Source: JAOPZW01 sp036379935 (GTDB lineage: Bacteria > Actinomycetota > Thermoleophilia > Solirubrobacterales > Solirubrobacteraceae). Taken from it: a stretch of 64,000 nucleotides of DNA. The stretch spans positions 4,263-68,262 of the forward strand of contig DASVFT010000036.1 in NCBI GenBank assembly GCA_036379935.1, read 5' to 3'. How positions within the stretch are numbered: position 1 is the stretch's first letter; every line of letters starts with the position of its first letter. The notes beneath the pieces are model-generated. The model saw only the letters and a program-made list of their open reading frames with translations. It was not told where the DNA came from and searched no databases. This document shows, in pieces, positions 32,275 to 40,390 of this stretch. The position numbers were made by a program, and so were the translations under genes.

Positions 32275-33795
32275 TTGAGCGGGGCGGCCGCGCAGGAGGG
32301 CGGACACTGGAAGCTCGAGAACGTCGAGCTCGTCACGGTGGGGATCGACGTCGGCTCGTCGACCTCGCACCTGATGTTCGCCCGCGTGCACCTGCAGCGG
32401 CTGGCGCAGGCGCTCTCGAGCCGGTTCGTCGTGGTGGAGCGCACGGTGCTGTGGCGCTCGCCGATCATCCTCACGCCCTACCTCGACGACCAGACGATCG
32501 ATGCCGCCGCCCTCGACGCGTTCGTCCACGACTGCTACCGCGAGGCGGGCTTCGCGCGCGACGACGTCGACAGCGGCGCGGTCATCCTCACCGGCGAGGC
32601 GCTCAAGCGCAGGAACGCCAAGGCGCTGGCCGAGCTCTTCGCCGACGAGTCGGGCAAGTTCGTCTGCGCCTCGGCCGGACACCACCTCGAATCGAGCATG
32701 GCGGCACACGGGTCGGGCGCGGTGGCGCTGTCGCGCACGACCGAGGAGCCGGTGCTGCACCTCGACATCGGCGGCGGCACCTCGAAGCTGGCGCTGCTCC
32801 ACGACGGCGAGGTCCTCGACACTGCCGCGATGGCCGTCGGGGGGCGGCTCATCGCCTTCGAGGACGGGATCATGAGCCGCGTGGAGCAGCCCGCCAGGCT
32901 GGTGGCCGAGCGCCTCGGGCTGAAGCTCGAGGTCGGCGACCCGCTGGCGCCCGCCACCAGGGCCGCCATCGTCGAGGCGCTGGCCGACGCCGTCGCCGAG
33001 ATGGTCGGCGGCGAGGTCACCTCGGAGCTGGCCGAGAGCCTGCTGGTCACCGACCCGCCCGCGTGGCCGGCCGCTCCGGTTGCGCTCTCGATCTCAGGCG
33101 GGGTCGCGGAGTACATCTACGGGCGCGAGCCCCAGGCCTTCGGTGACCTCGCCCCCGAGCTCGCGCGGGCGATCGCCGAGCGCCTGCCCCACGGCCTGCC
33201 GCTCGTCGAGCCTGCGCACGGGATCCGCGCGACGGTCATCGGCGCGTCCCAGTTCTCGGTGCAGGTCAGCGGCAACACCGTCAACGTCACCGGCGAGGCC
33301 GTCCTGCCCAAGCACAACGTGCCCGTGCTCTACCCGCGGATCGACCTCGCCGCCGACCCCAGCCCCCAGGAGATCGCGGACGGCATCGTCGAGGCGGCAC
33401 GGCGGATGGACGTGCTGGAGCAGGGCACCGACCTGGCCGTGGCCTTCGCGTGGGAGGGCGATCCCAGCCACGCGCGCCTGACCGCGCTCGCTGCCGGCAT
33501 CGTCGAGGCGCACGAGCGAACCCCGTTGGGCGACACCGTGATCGTCCTGCTCGAAGGCGACGTGGCGCAGTCGATCGGTCACCTGCTGCGCGAGGAGCTG
33601 TCGGTCTCGTCACCGCTCGTCTGCCTGGACGGCCTGGAGCTGCGCGAGTTCGACTACGTGGACATCGGGAGCGTCATCGAGCCCGCGGGCGTGGTGCCGG
33701 TCGTCATCAAGTCGCTGCTGTTCGGCGACACGGGCGAGCGCGAGCATCGCGCTGGGGCATGGCAGGCCGGGCCTCCTACCGGCACAATGGTCTGA
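32275..33795 (+). CDS. eutA: EutA-like ethanolamine ammonia-lyase reactivase homologue
   Basis: A 506-aa member of the EutA branch of the actin/Hsp70 ATPase superfamily. True EutA removes damaged adenosylcobalamin from ethanolamine ammonia-lyase (EutBC). Motifs: phosphate 1 VGIDVGSSTSHLMFARV near residues 21-37, LHLDIGGGTSKLAL (phosphate 2), the ISGGVAEYIYGREPQAFGDL segment typical for EutA, and a C-terminal VDIGSVIEPAGVVPVVIKSLLFG. TTG start at 32275 (stop of the cupin gene is at 32273). No eutB, eutC or B12 enzyme gene is present in the window, so the client of this reactivase is unknown. The stop codon overlaps a possible GntR operator. Confidence 0.88.
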   Translation: MSGAAAQEGGHWKLENVELVTVGIDVGSSTSHLMFARVHLQRLAQALSSRFVVVERTVLWRSPIILTPYLDDQTIDAAALDAFVHDCYREAGFARDDVDSGAVILTGEALKRRNAKALAELFADESGKFVCASAGHHLESSMAAHGSGAVALSRTTEEPVLHLDIGGGTSKLALLHDGEVLDTAAMAVGGRLIAFEDGIMSRVEQPARLVAERLGLKLEVGDPLAPATRAAIVEALADAVAEMVGGEVTSELAESLLVTDPPAWPAAPVALSISGGVAEYIYGREPQAFGDLAPELARAIAERLPHGLPLVEPAHGIRATVIGASQFSVQVSGNTVNVTGEAVLPKHNVPVLYPRIDLAADPSPQEIADGIVEAARRMDVLEQGTDLAVAFAWEGDPSHARLTALAAGIVEAHERTPLGDTVIVLLEGDVAQSIGHLLREELSVSSPLVCLDGLELREFDYVDIGSVIEPAGVVPVVIKSLLFGDTGEREHRAGAWQAGPPTGTMV

Positions 33796-33799
33796 GCAT
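33787..33799. promoter_or_regulatory. Possible GntR/FadR operator (site 1)
   Basis: ATGGTCTGAGCAT, matching the ATGGTYNG pattern of the operators at 35988, 37901 and 39708. It lies 9 nt ahead of the -35 box of the binding-protein promoter but also covers the EutA stop codon, so part of it is fixed by coding. Weaker than the other sites. Confidence 0.35.
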
Positions 33800-33807
33800 T
33801 GGGTCGT

Positions 33808-33836
33808 TTGACCTTTAGCTTCTGACGGTGTACGTT
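33808..33836 (+). promoter_or_regulatory. Promoter of the iron-type binding-protein gene
   Basis: TTGACC (-35, 33808-33813), a 17-bp spacer and TACGTT (-10, 33831-33836) form a good housekeeping-sigma promoter 73 nt before the ATG at 33910. Confidence 0.6.
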
Positions 33837-33909
33837 GCTCGCGACGTCAGTTCGGCATGGCGGTACTCGGGCCGCCAGCCAGAACGACGAGTCAGGAGTT
33901 CGGTCACCG

Positions 33910-35094
33910 ATGGGTTCTCGCACCTCCCGTCGAGCGCACGTTCTTGCGCTCGCCCTCCTCTCGGCCACGGTCGCAGCCGGTTGCGGCGGCGGCGCGCCAA
34001 CGACCCCCAGCAGCTCTACGAGCGCCGCCGGGACGGCGCCGTCCTCGGCGGCGCAGCAGCCCATCCCGGCCAACCTCAAGCGGGTCGAGGCGGCCGTCAA
34101 GGGCCTCTCCGGATCGGCGCGCCAGCAGAAGCTGCTCTCGCTCGCCAAGGCGGAGGGCAACAAGGTCAACGTCGACACGTCGCTGAGCGATCTCGTGGTC
34201 GCGCCGCTTGAGAAGGCGTGGGCGACCTCGTATCCCGGCACCAAGCTCAAGCTGTATCGCGCCTCGAGCGAGGACGTGTCGGCGCGGGTGCTCGCCGAGC
34301 GCCAGGCGAACAAGAGCGGCGCCGACGTCGTCGAGACGAACGGCACCAACATGCTCACGTTCCAGAATCGCAAGGACGTGCTGGTGCCGTACACCGGCTC
34401 GCCGTTCGCCGCGGCGATCCCCAAGGACTATCGCTTCGACGCCTTCACGGCCGACCGCGTCGAGAAGTTCGTCATCGCGTGGAACACCAAGCTCGTTTCC
34501 GACCCGCCGAAGAGCTACACCGACCTGGCCGACCCCAAGTGGAAGCACAAGGTCGCGATCGAGCCCACCGACGTCGACTGGTTCGCCACGGTCTACACCT
34601 ACCTGCAGCAGCACGGAGGCCCCGGCGGCGGACCGCTGGCGCAGGACAAGCTCGACGCCGCGTGGAAGGCGATCGCGGCCAACTCGCAGATCATCAACGG
34701 CCACACCGACCAGGCCAACGCGCTGGCCGCCGGGCAGGTGCAGGTGCTCATCAGCGGGCACGCGCAGTCGCTCGAGCAGCTCCAAGCCAAGCACGCCCCG
34801 ATCGCCTTCAAGCCATTCGTGTCGCCGGTCATCGAGCGCCCGCAGGGCGTCGGGCTCGTGTACGGGCTCGCGCACCCGGCCGCGGCGCTGCTCTTCTACG
34901 ACTGGCTGCTGAGCCCGCCGGGCCAGAAGACGCTGGAGAGCAATGGCGTGGAGGCCGCCAATCCGCAGTTCCCGGACCCCAACTTCACCGCCAACCCGCC
35001 GACGGTGAAGATGGAGCTGCCGCCGATCGTGGCGCGCTACAAGCAGTGGCAGAGCAAGTACGAGTCGTTCACCAACGCGCCCGCGGCGGGCTGA
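33910..35094 (+). CDS. Iron/Fe3+-type ABC substrate-binding lipoprotein
   Basis: A 394-aa lipoprotein: signal helix and lipobox ending VAAGC, a Ser/Thr/Ala-rich linker, and a class of extracellular solute-binding protein related to FbpA/AfuA and other family 1/6 binding proteins (GADVVETNGTNMLTFQ, YRFDAFTADRVEKFVIAWNTKLV, SYTDLADPKWKHKVAIEP, VYGLAHPAAALLFYDWLLSPPGQ). The conserved Tyr pair of ferric-binding proteins is not obvious, so the ligand may be an organic acid rather than iron. Its likely permease is encoded at 40391-42127; no matching ATPase is nearby. It has its own promoter and ATG 33910 with an AGGAG site. Confidence 0.85.
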   Translation: MGSRTSRRAHVLALALLSATVAAGCGGGAPTTPSSSTSAAGTAPSSAAQQPIPANLKRVEAAVKGLSGSARQQKLLSLAKAEGNKVNVDTSLSDLVVAPLEKAWATSYPGTKLKLYRASSEDVSARVLAERQANKSGADVVETNGTNMLTFQNRKDVLVPYTGSPFAAAIPKDYRFDAFTADRVEKFVIAWNTKLVSDPPKSYTDLADPKWKHKVAIEPTDVDWFATVYTYLQQHGGPGGGPLAQDKLDAAWKAIAANSQIINGHTDQANALAAGQVQVLISGHAQSLEQLQAKHAPIAFKPFVSPVIERPQGVGLVYGLAHPAAALLFYDWLLSPPGQKTLESNGVEAANPQFPDPNFTANPPTVKMELPPIVARYKQWQSKYESFTNAPAAG

Positions 35095-35167
35095 CGGCGC
35101 CAGGCGTACGAGCAGGGGAACCGGGGGAGGCGCGGCGCCGGCGTCGCGCCTCCCCCGGCCGCCACAT

Positions 35168-35923
35168 CTACATCCAGGAGCGCAGGAGCGGCTCGGCCCG
35201 GTCGTCGAGACCGGTGCCCCGCAGGAGGTGCGTCGCGAGCTCGCGCCGGGCCGCATCGGCGTCGCGGCGCTCGAGCGCCTCGAGAATCCGGAGGTGCTCC
35301 TGCACGGTGAGGTTGTGCGCGCGGGCGCCCTCCCGCACCCGCACGGGGTGCATCGAGAGCGTGCTGCGGAACGAGTGAGCGAGCCCGTCGACCGCCGGGT
35401 TGTGGGCTGCCTCGGCGAGCAGCGAGTGGAACTCCCAGGAGAGCTCGCGCGTGTAGGTCTTGGCCGCCAGCTCGGCCTCGCCGCGCTCGCACAGCTCGCG
35501 CAGGCGCTTGAGGTCGTCGTCGGTGGCCCGCGCGCAGGCCAGGCTCACGGTCCCCAGCTCGACCAGGAGCCGCGCCTCCACGATGTCCTCCGGCGTGACC
35601 GCGGACATCAGCATCATGTCCGACATCGTCTGCCCCACCAGCGAGCCGGAGGGGACGGTGACGAAGGCGCCGCCGCGCGCTCCGACGCGCACCTCGATGA
35701 GCCCCATGGCCTCGAGCCCGCGCAGCGCGTCGCGCACCGTCACTCGGCTGACCCCGAACTGCTCGGCCAGGGCCCGCTCGGGCGGAAGCCGCTCGCCGCG
35801 CTCGAGGCGCCCGGTGACGATCGCCGCACGGATCTGGTCGACGATCGCCGTGGACGCTCGGCTGACCACGACGGGAGCGAAGATCCCCGCCTGGCCCTGC
35901 GCGTCTTCGTCTGCGTTGGCCAC
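35168..35923 (-). CDS. GntR-family regulator, FadR subfamily
   Basis: A 251-aa regulator: winged HTH (ERLPPERALAEQFGVSRVTVRDALRGLEAMGLIEVRVGARGGAFV, shown here only as family pattern) in residues ~20-95, and an all-helical FCD effector domain (EARLLVELGTVSLACARA, the His residues of a metal/acid site in EFHSLLAEAAHNPAV and VQEHLRILEAL). Such regulators bind organic acids and repress catabolic genes. GTG start at 35923. It is divergent from the double-cupin gene at 36040, whose promoter carries a FadR-type operator; the same operator recurs at three or four other promoters between 33.8 and 43.6 kb. Confidence 0.94.
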   Translation of the reverse strand: MANADEDAQGQAGIFAPVVVSRASTAIVDQIRAAIVTGRLERGERLPPERALAEQFGVSRVTVRDALRGLEAMGLIEVRVGARGGAFVTVPSGSLVGQTMSDMMLMSAVTPEDIVEARLLVELGTVSLACARATDDDLKRLRELCERGEAELAAKTYTRELSWEFHSLLAEAAHNPAVDGLAHSFRSTLSMHPVRVREGARAHNLTVQEHLRILEALERRDADAARRELATHLLRGTGLDDRAEPLLRSWM

Positions 35924-35987
35924 GGGACGAGTCTAGAGGTGCGACCCCACGGCAAACCATTCTTCCGCCGTCGAGGTCTACGGTCCG

Positions 35988-36000
35988 ATGGTCCGACATT
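35988..36000. promoter_or_regulatory. GntR/FadR operator (site 2)
   Basis: ATGGTCCGACATT fits the FadR-subfamily half-site pattern GTC-N-GAC. It ends exactly where a -10 box (TATGCT, 36000-36005) of the cupin gene begins, so a bound repressor would block RNA polymerase. The location favours the GTG start at 36040 over the ATG at 36001. Confidence 0.6.
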
Positions 36001-36039
36001 ATGCTACGTTGGAACGGCTACCGAGTCGAGGAGGCCACC

Positions 36040-37071
36040 GTGGCTGGCAAGGGTCGTGTGTTCCTGCGAGGGATGAGCTCCGAGCAGTACGGGCTCAAGG
36101 AGTTCCGCAGCGCCCAGCTCGCGGCGCCTCGCGTCCGCGGCGACGAGCACGTCGTCGACGATGCCAAGGTCGGCCATTCGGGTGACTCCGAGGACTCGCG
36201 CACCTGGTGGCGCATCGGCCCCGGCGACGACCCGTTCCTGACCCAGAACATCCAGGTCCACTTCGTCGAGATCCCGGCCGGCAAGTCCAACCACGGGCAC
36301 GGCCACCAGAACGAGGCGGTCTTCTACATCCTCCAGGGCAAGGGGTACGAGATCCACGACGACCGCCGCTACGACTGGGAGGCCGGCGATCTCGTGGTCG
36401 TCCACACCGACTCGGTGCACCGCCACTTCAACGACGGCGACGAGACCGCCAAGGCGCTCGTCATGAAGGCGAAGTCGACGTGGATGTACTTCAACCTCAT
36501 CCAGCAGGGCCGCAGCGGCCCGGTGGAGGACGAGGATCGCTTCGGCCCCCGCGAGGACTGGGGGCAGATCTGGACGCCGGGCGTCGAGGAGCGCACGAAG
36601 GTCGTCAAGCCCTCGGACACCGTGTGGGAGACCACGCGTGACGGCCGGGTCCGCGTCCTGGCCTCCATCGAGCGGCCCGACGTGCGCGTGTTCAGCGTCG
36701 ACGTCTACGAGCAGGAGATCCCGCCGGGGAGCCGCTCGGCCAAGCACTGGCACATGGCCGACGAGGTGCTGTACGTCCTGTCGGGCAGCGGCTACAGCCT
36801 GCACTGGGAGGTCGAGGCGGAGATCGCCGAGCGCTACTACGCGCGCGTGGCGAAGGAGCCCACGCGGCACGAGTTCGGCCCCGGCGACACGATCTACGTG
36901 CCCCAGAACCACGTCCACCAGCACTTCAACGCAAGCGACGACGAGCCGCTCGTGCTGCTCTCCGTCCAGAACCGCCTGATCAAGTACCTGGGCTACGACC
37001 GCGTGGTCTACCTCGAGGACGCGCCGGAGTTCGAGGGCGCCTCCGCCGACCAGGCCGTGGGCGCGCGCTAA
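36040..37071 (+). CDS. Double-cupin protein
   Basis: A 343-aa bicupin. First cupin: NHGHGHQNEAVFYILQGKGYEIHDD with closing SVHRHFNDGDETAKALVM; second: SAKHWHMADEVLYVLSGSGYSLHWE with closing HVHQHFNASDDEPLVLLS. Metal-binding His are present in both halves. Start chosen at GTG 36040 because GAGGAGG lies 5 nt upstream and the -10 box/operator overlap the alternative ATG at 36001. Related in motif to the cupins at 31185 and 39773. Likely a metal-dependent oxygenase, isomerase or small-molecule sensor in the same pathway; the reaction is unknown. Confidence 0.82.
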   Translation: MAGKGRVFLRGMSSEQYGLKEFRSAQLAAPRVRGDEHVVDDAKVGHSGDSEDSRTWWRIGPGDDPFLTQNIQVHFVEIPAGKSNHGHGHQNEAVFYILQGKGYEIHDDRRYDWEAGDLVVVHTDSVHRHFNDGDETAKALVMKAKSTWMYFNLIQQGRSGPVEDEDRFGPREDWGQIWTPGVEERTKVVKPSDTVWETTRDGRVRVLASIERPDVRVFSVDVYEQEIPPGSRSAKHWHMADEVLYVLSGSGYSLHWEVEAEIAERYYARVAKEPTRHEFGPGDTIYVPQNHVHQHFNASDDEPLVLLSVQNRLIKYLGYDRVVYLEDAPEFEGASADQAVGAR

Positions 37072-37082
37072 CGCGCCCGCGG

Positions 37083-37901
37083 TCAGAGCAGGTCGGCCAG
37101 GTCCTCGGCGGACAGCTCGCGCATCAGGTGCGGGAGCTGGGAGACGAGCGGCATGTCGACGCCCGCCTCCTCGGCGACGGCGAGCGCGACTTCGAGGTCC
37201 TTCGCCGGCCAGCGCAGCCGGTGCGCGCCCCATTCGGCCAGAGGGCGGTTCGCGCCGCTGCCCAGCGCCAGGGCCTCGCGCAGGGCGCGTGGCTCCACGC
37301 CGAGGGCGCGGCCCAGCCGCTGCGCCTCGACGTCGGCGCGCAGGCACGCCCACAGCAGGATGTTGTTGGCGGTCTTGGCGACCTGCCCCGCTCCGACGTT
37401 GCCGACGCGGACGACCGCCTCGGCGAACGGCGCGCAGGCCACGCGGACACGGTCGACCGCCGGCGCCGGCCCCCCGCAGTAGAGGACGAGCTCCCCGGCC
37501 TCGGCCCCGCGCTCGCCGCGGACGAGCGCGGCATCGACGACGTCGACGTCGCGCTCGTGGGCCGCGATGGCCAGGCGCCGGCAGGTGTCGGGGCGCACCG
37601 AGGCGCAGATGGCGATCGTCGTCCCGGGCCGCGCCCCCTCGAGCGCGCCGTCCGCGCCGGCCACCGCGTCGCGAACCTGCTCGTCGTCGACCACCACGAC
37701 GAGCACGAGCTCCGACGCGGAGGCGACGTCGCTGGGACGCTCAGCCGGCTGCGCGCCCAGTGCGACGAGCGGCTCGCGCGCCTGCGGTGAGGGGTCGAAG
37801 ACCGTCAGGGTCGTGCCGGCGGCGAGCAGATGGCGGCCCATCGGCCCGCCCATCCGGCCGGCGCCGAGCAGTCCCACCCGGGTGTTGGCGTCCTGGGTCA
37901 A
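37083..37901 (-). CDS. 3-hydroxyisobutyrate dehydrogenase-like NAD(P)-binding protein
   Basis: A 272-aa beta-hydroxyacid dehydrogenase: Rossmann motif VGLLGAGRMGGPMGRHLLAAG, a C-terminal helical domain with the conserved Lys in GNVGAGQVAKTANNILL (G-x-G-x3-K-x3-N). Such enzymes oxidise 3-hydroxy acids or reduce tartronate semialdehyde. The longest start is TTG 37901, which touches the operator; GTG 37877 at the Rossmann strand is an alternative. Divergent from the ThDP enzyme gene across a 52-bp control region. Convergent with the cupin gene at 36040-37071. Confidence 0.85.
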   Translation of the reverse strand: MTQDANTRVGLLGAGRMGGPMGRHLLAAGTTLTVFDPSPQAREPLVALGAQPAERPSDVASASELVLVVVVDDEQVRDAVAGADGALEGARPGTTIAICASVRPDTCRRLAIAAHERDVDVVDAALVRGERGAEAGELVLYCGGPAPAVDRVRVACAPFAEAVVRVGNVGAGQVAKTANNILLWACLRADVEAQRLGRALGVEPRALREALALGSGANRPLAEWGAHRLRWPAKDLEVALAVAEEAGVDMPLVSQLPHLMRELSAEDLADLL

Positions 37902-37913
37902 TGGTTAGTCCAT
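37901..37913. promoter_or_regulatory. GntR/FadR operator (site 3), divergent promoter
   Basis: ATGGTTAGTCCAT, a palindrome with ATGG/CCAT arms. A 16-bp block including it (37898-37913) recurs without change at 39705-39720. A TACACT -10 box (37913-37918) for the ThDP enzyme gene starts at its last base. On the other strand it covers the start region of the dehydrogenase gene, so one bound dimer could control both. Confidence 0.65.
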
Positions 37914-37953
37914 ACACTACCGCGATCGGTGTCCCCGCGCTGGAGGAGCAGAC

Positions 37954-39690
37954 ATGACGCGAAGGTTCGGCTCGGACGTGATGGTCGATGCCATCAAGGC
38001 GTGCGAATTCCCGTACATCGCGCTGAACCCGGGCTCGTCCTTTCGGGGCCTGCACGACTCGCTCGTCAACTACGGCGGCGGCGAGCCGGAGATGATCACC
38101 TGCAACCACGAGAAGCTCGCCGTGGGCATCGCCCACGGGTACGCCAAGGCGAGCGGGCGACCGATGGCGGCCATCCTGCATGACGTCGTGGGGCTGCTCC
38201 ACGGCTCGATGGGCATCTACTACGCGCACGTCGATCGCGCGCCGGTCGTGGTCTTCGGTGGCGCGGGCCCGATGGCCTACGACCGTCGCCGCCCGTACAT
38301 CGACTGGATCCACACCGCCAACGTCCAGGGCAACGTCGTGCGCGACTACACCAAGTGGGACGACCAGCCGGCCTCGCTGGCCTCGGTGCCCGAGAGCATC
38401 GCGCGCGGGTACCGGGTCGCCACCGCGGCCCCGCACGGGCCGGTCTACATCGCGCTCGACGCCGGGCTGCAGGAGGAGGAGCTCGAGGCCGACGTGCCGT
38501 TCCCGCGCTGGGAGCGACTGCGCACCCCCGAGCGCATCGGTCCCGACCCGGCCGCCCTGCGCCGCCTGGCCGAGATGCTCGTCGGCGCCGAGCGGCCCGT
38601 CGCCGTTGCCGGCTACCCGGGCCGCGACCCGGCCGCCTTCGACCAGCTGGTCGACCTCGCCGAGCTGCTCTCGATCGGCGTGGTCGACACCGGCTGGCGG
38701 CTGAACTTCCCCAACCGCCACCCGCTCAACGTCACCGGCGCGCCCGCGCTCGAGGAGGCCGACTGCGTCCTCTTCCTCGACGTCAAGGACATGGGCAAGC
38801 CGACGCAGGCGCTCGATCGTATGACCCGGACGATCAAGAGCCGCATCGCGCCCGACGCGACGATCCTCGACGTCGGCTTCAACGAGGTCGGGATCTCGGC
38901 GTGGTCGCACGACTTCTCGGCGCTGCACGAGACCGACCTCCAGGTCACCGCGGACACGTCGGTGGCGCTCCCGCTCCTGCTCGACCTGTGTCGCGAGCTG
39001 GAGGCGGGCAGGCCGGAGCGCCGCGAGGCGCGCGGGCGCTGGCGCCGGCGGTTGGAGGAGCTCCACGACGAGACGTGGGCCGGCTGGCACGCCGAGGCCG
39101 AGCGCGAGGCCGCGCTCTCGCCGGTTGCGACGTCACGGCTGGCCGCCGAGGTGGGCGACGTCGTCCGCCACCACGACTGGGTGCTCACCGCCGGGACGGC
39201 GAGCGACTGGGCGCTGCGCATGTGGGACTTCGATCGTCCCCACCGCCACCCGGGCGCCAGCCTCGGCACGGCCACCCAGATCGGCCTGTCGCTCGGCGTC
39301 GCGCTCGCGCACAAGGGGTCGGGGCGGCTCGTCGTCGACCTCCAGCCCGACGGCGACCTGATGTTCGACCTCGGGGCCCTGTGGATCGCCGCCTACCACC
39401 GGATCCCGATGCTCGCGGTCATGTTCAACAACCGCGCCTACTACAACGACTGGGAGCACCAGGAGCGGATCGCGCGCCACCGCGGCACGGACGTCGAGCG
39501 CGCCTACATCGGCATGGAGATCGACCGTCCCGCGCCCGACTTCGGCGCCGTGGCCCGCGGCTTGGGCTGGCACGGCGAAGGCCCGATCGACGACCCCGAC
39601 GCGGTGGGGCCGGCGGTGGCGCGGGCCGCCGAGATCGTCGTCGGCGAGGGACGTCCCGCGCTGGTGGACGTCGTCTGCCAACCGGACTGA
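37954..39690 (+). CDS. Thiamine-diphosphate-dependent enzyme (acetolactate synthase-like)
   Basis: A 578-aa ThDP enzyme with the usual three domains: Pyr (residues ~5-170, catalytic Glu in TCNHEKLAVGIAHGYAKASG), central (~190-320) and PP (~370-560, with PDGDLMFDLGALWIAAYHRIPMLAVMFNN as the ThDP/Mg motif, of which GDLMFD and NN are the key parts). It is not a housekeeping acetolactate synthase: no regulatory subunit or ilv genes are nearby. Likely a 2-oxo-acid decarboxylase or carboligase of the local pathway. ATG 37954 has a GGAGGAG site; the promoter contains operator site 3. Confidence 0.88.
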   Translation: MTRRFGSDVMVDAIKACEFPYIALNPGSSFRGLHDSLVNYGGGEPEMITCNHEKLAVGIAHGYAKASGRPMAAILHDVVGLLHGSMGIYYAHVDRAPVVVFGGAGPMAYDRRRPYIDWIHTANVQGNVVRDYTKWDDQPASLASVPESIARGYRVATAAPHGPVYIALDAGLQEEELEADVPFPRWERLRTPERIGPDPAALRRLAEMLVGAERPVAVAGYPGRDPAAFDQLVDLAELLSIGVVDTGWRLNFPNRHPLNVTGAPALEEADCVLFLDVKDMGKPTQALDRMTRTIKSRIAPDATILDVGFNEVGISAWSHDFSALHETDLQVTADTSVALPLLLDLCRELEAGRPERREARGRWRRRLEELHDETWAGWHAEAEREAALSPVATSRLAAEVGDVVRHHDWVLTAGTASDWALRMWDFDRPHRHPGASLGTATQIGLSLGVALAHKGSGRLVVDLQPDGDLMFDLGALWIAAYHRIPMLAVMFNNRAYYNDWEHQERIARHRGTDVERAYIGMEIDRPAPDFGAVARGLGWHGEGPIDDPDAVGPAVARAAEIVVGEGRPALVDVVCQPD

Positions 39691-39707
39691 TCGATCATCT
39701 TGGTTCA

Positions 39708-39720
39708 ATGGTTAGTCCAT
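39708..39720. promoter_or_regulatory. GntR/FadR operator (site 4)
   Basis: ATGGTTAGTCCAT, identical to site 3 and preceded by the same TCA. It is followed by a TATGGT box (39722-39727) for the cupin-permease operon starting at 39773. The identity to a site 1.8 kb away in an otherwise unrelated sequence argues for a protein-binding element. Confidence 0.65.
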
Positions 39721-39772
39721 CTATGGTAGGGTGACGTCGACAGCGACGGCGACTCCGAGCAGGAGGATTGGC

Positions 39773-40369
39773 ATGGGCGAGTGGCCCGATCACATGCATA
39801 TTGCAGACCAGGTCCTGACCGAGGACAACAAGGACGCGTCCGAGCTGGCGGCTCGCGACGAGTTCATGCGCAACAACCCGCCCGTCGGCGGCCTGGTCGT
39901 GCCCGACGACCTGCGGACGATCGAGCTCGTCCAGCGCCCGTGGCGCAACAACAAGGGCCTGTGGTTCGAGCTGGCCGGCAACCGGGTGCTCTCCGCGCAC
40001 CTCTCCGAGCTGTCGCCCGGCGGCAACTCGGTCCGTCACCGGCACACGACCGAGGCCTACATCTACATCGTCAAGGGCTATGGCTACTCGATCATCAACT
40101 ACGACGGTCAGCCCGAGGAGCGCGTCGACTGGTCGGAGGGCATGCTGTTCTCCCCGCCCGTCTGGGCGTGGCACCAGCACTTCAACCTGGATCCCGACGA
40201 CACCTCGCGCTACCTCGCCATCCAGGACACGGGGCTCATCCGCCACATGCGCTTCCACCGCATCGAGCGGCACCCCAGCCAGCTGAAGACCGGCGAGGGC
40301 ACCGACTACGTCGTCGACGCGCAGCCGGCCGGCGACGGGCAACCCGTCGCACAGGGTCAAGAGCGGTAG
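39773..40369 (+). CDS. Single-cupin protein
   Basis: A 198-aa cupin. Core motifs: SVRHRHTTEAYIYIVKGYGYSII and WAWHQHFNLDPDDTSRYLAIQDTG, sharing the HQHFN element with the two bicupins of this window. ATG 39773 follows AGGAGG by 6 nt; a longer frame to 39731 has no ribosome binding site. It is the first gene of a unit with the permease 21 nt downstream. Possible metal-dependent enzyme or small-molecule binder; function unknown. Confidence 0.82.
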   Translation: MGEWPDHMHIADQVLTEDNKDASELAARDEFMRNNPPVGGLVVPDDLRTIELVQRPWRNNKGLWFELAGNRVLSAHLSELSPGGNSVRHRHTTEAYIYIVKGYGYSIINYDGQPEERVDWSEGMLFSPPVWAWHQHFNLDPDDTSRYLAIQDTGLIRHMRFHRIERHPSQLKTGEGTDYVVDAQPAGDGQPVAQGQER

Positions 40370-40390
40370 GGCGCGCGCCAAGAGCCCGGC

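Noticed and set aside
36001..36039. ATG start of the cupin gene at 36001
   Set aside because: It lies within the presumed -10 box and has no ribosome binding site, whereas GTG 36040 has GAGGAGG at 5-nt spacing.
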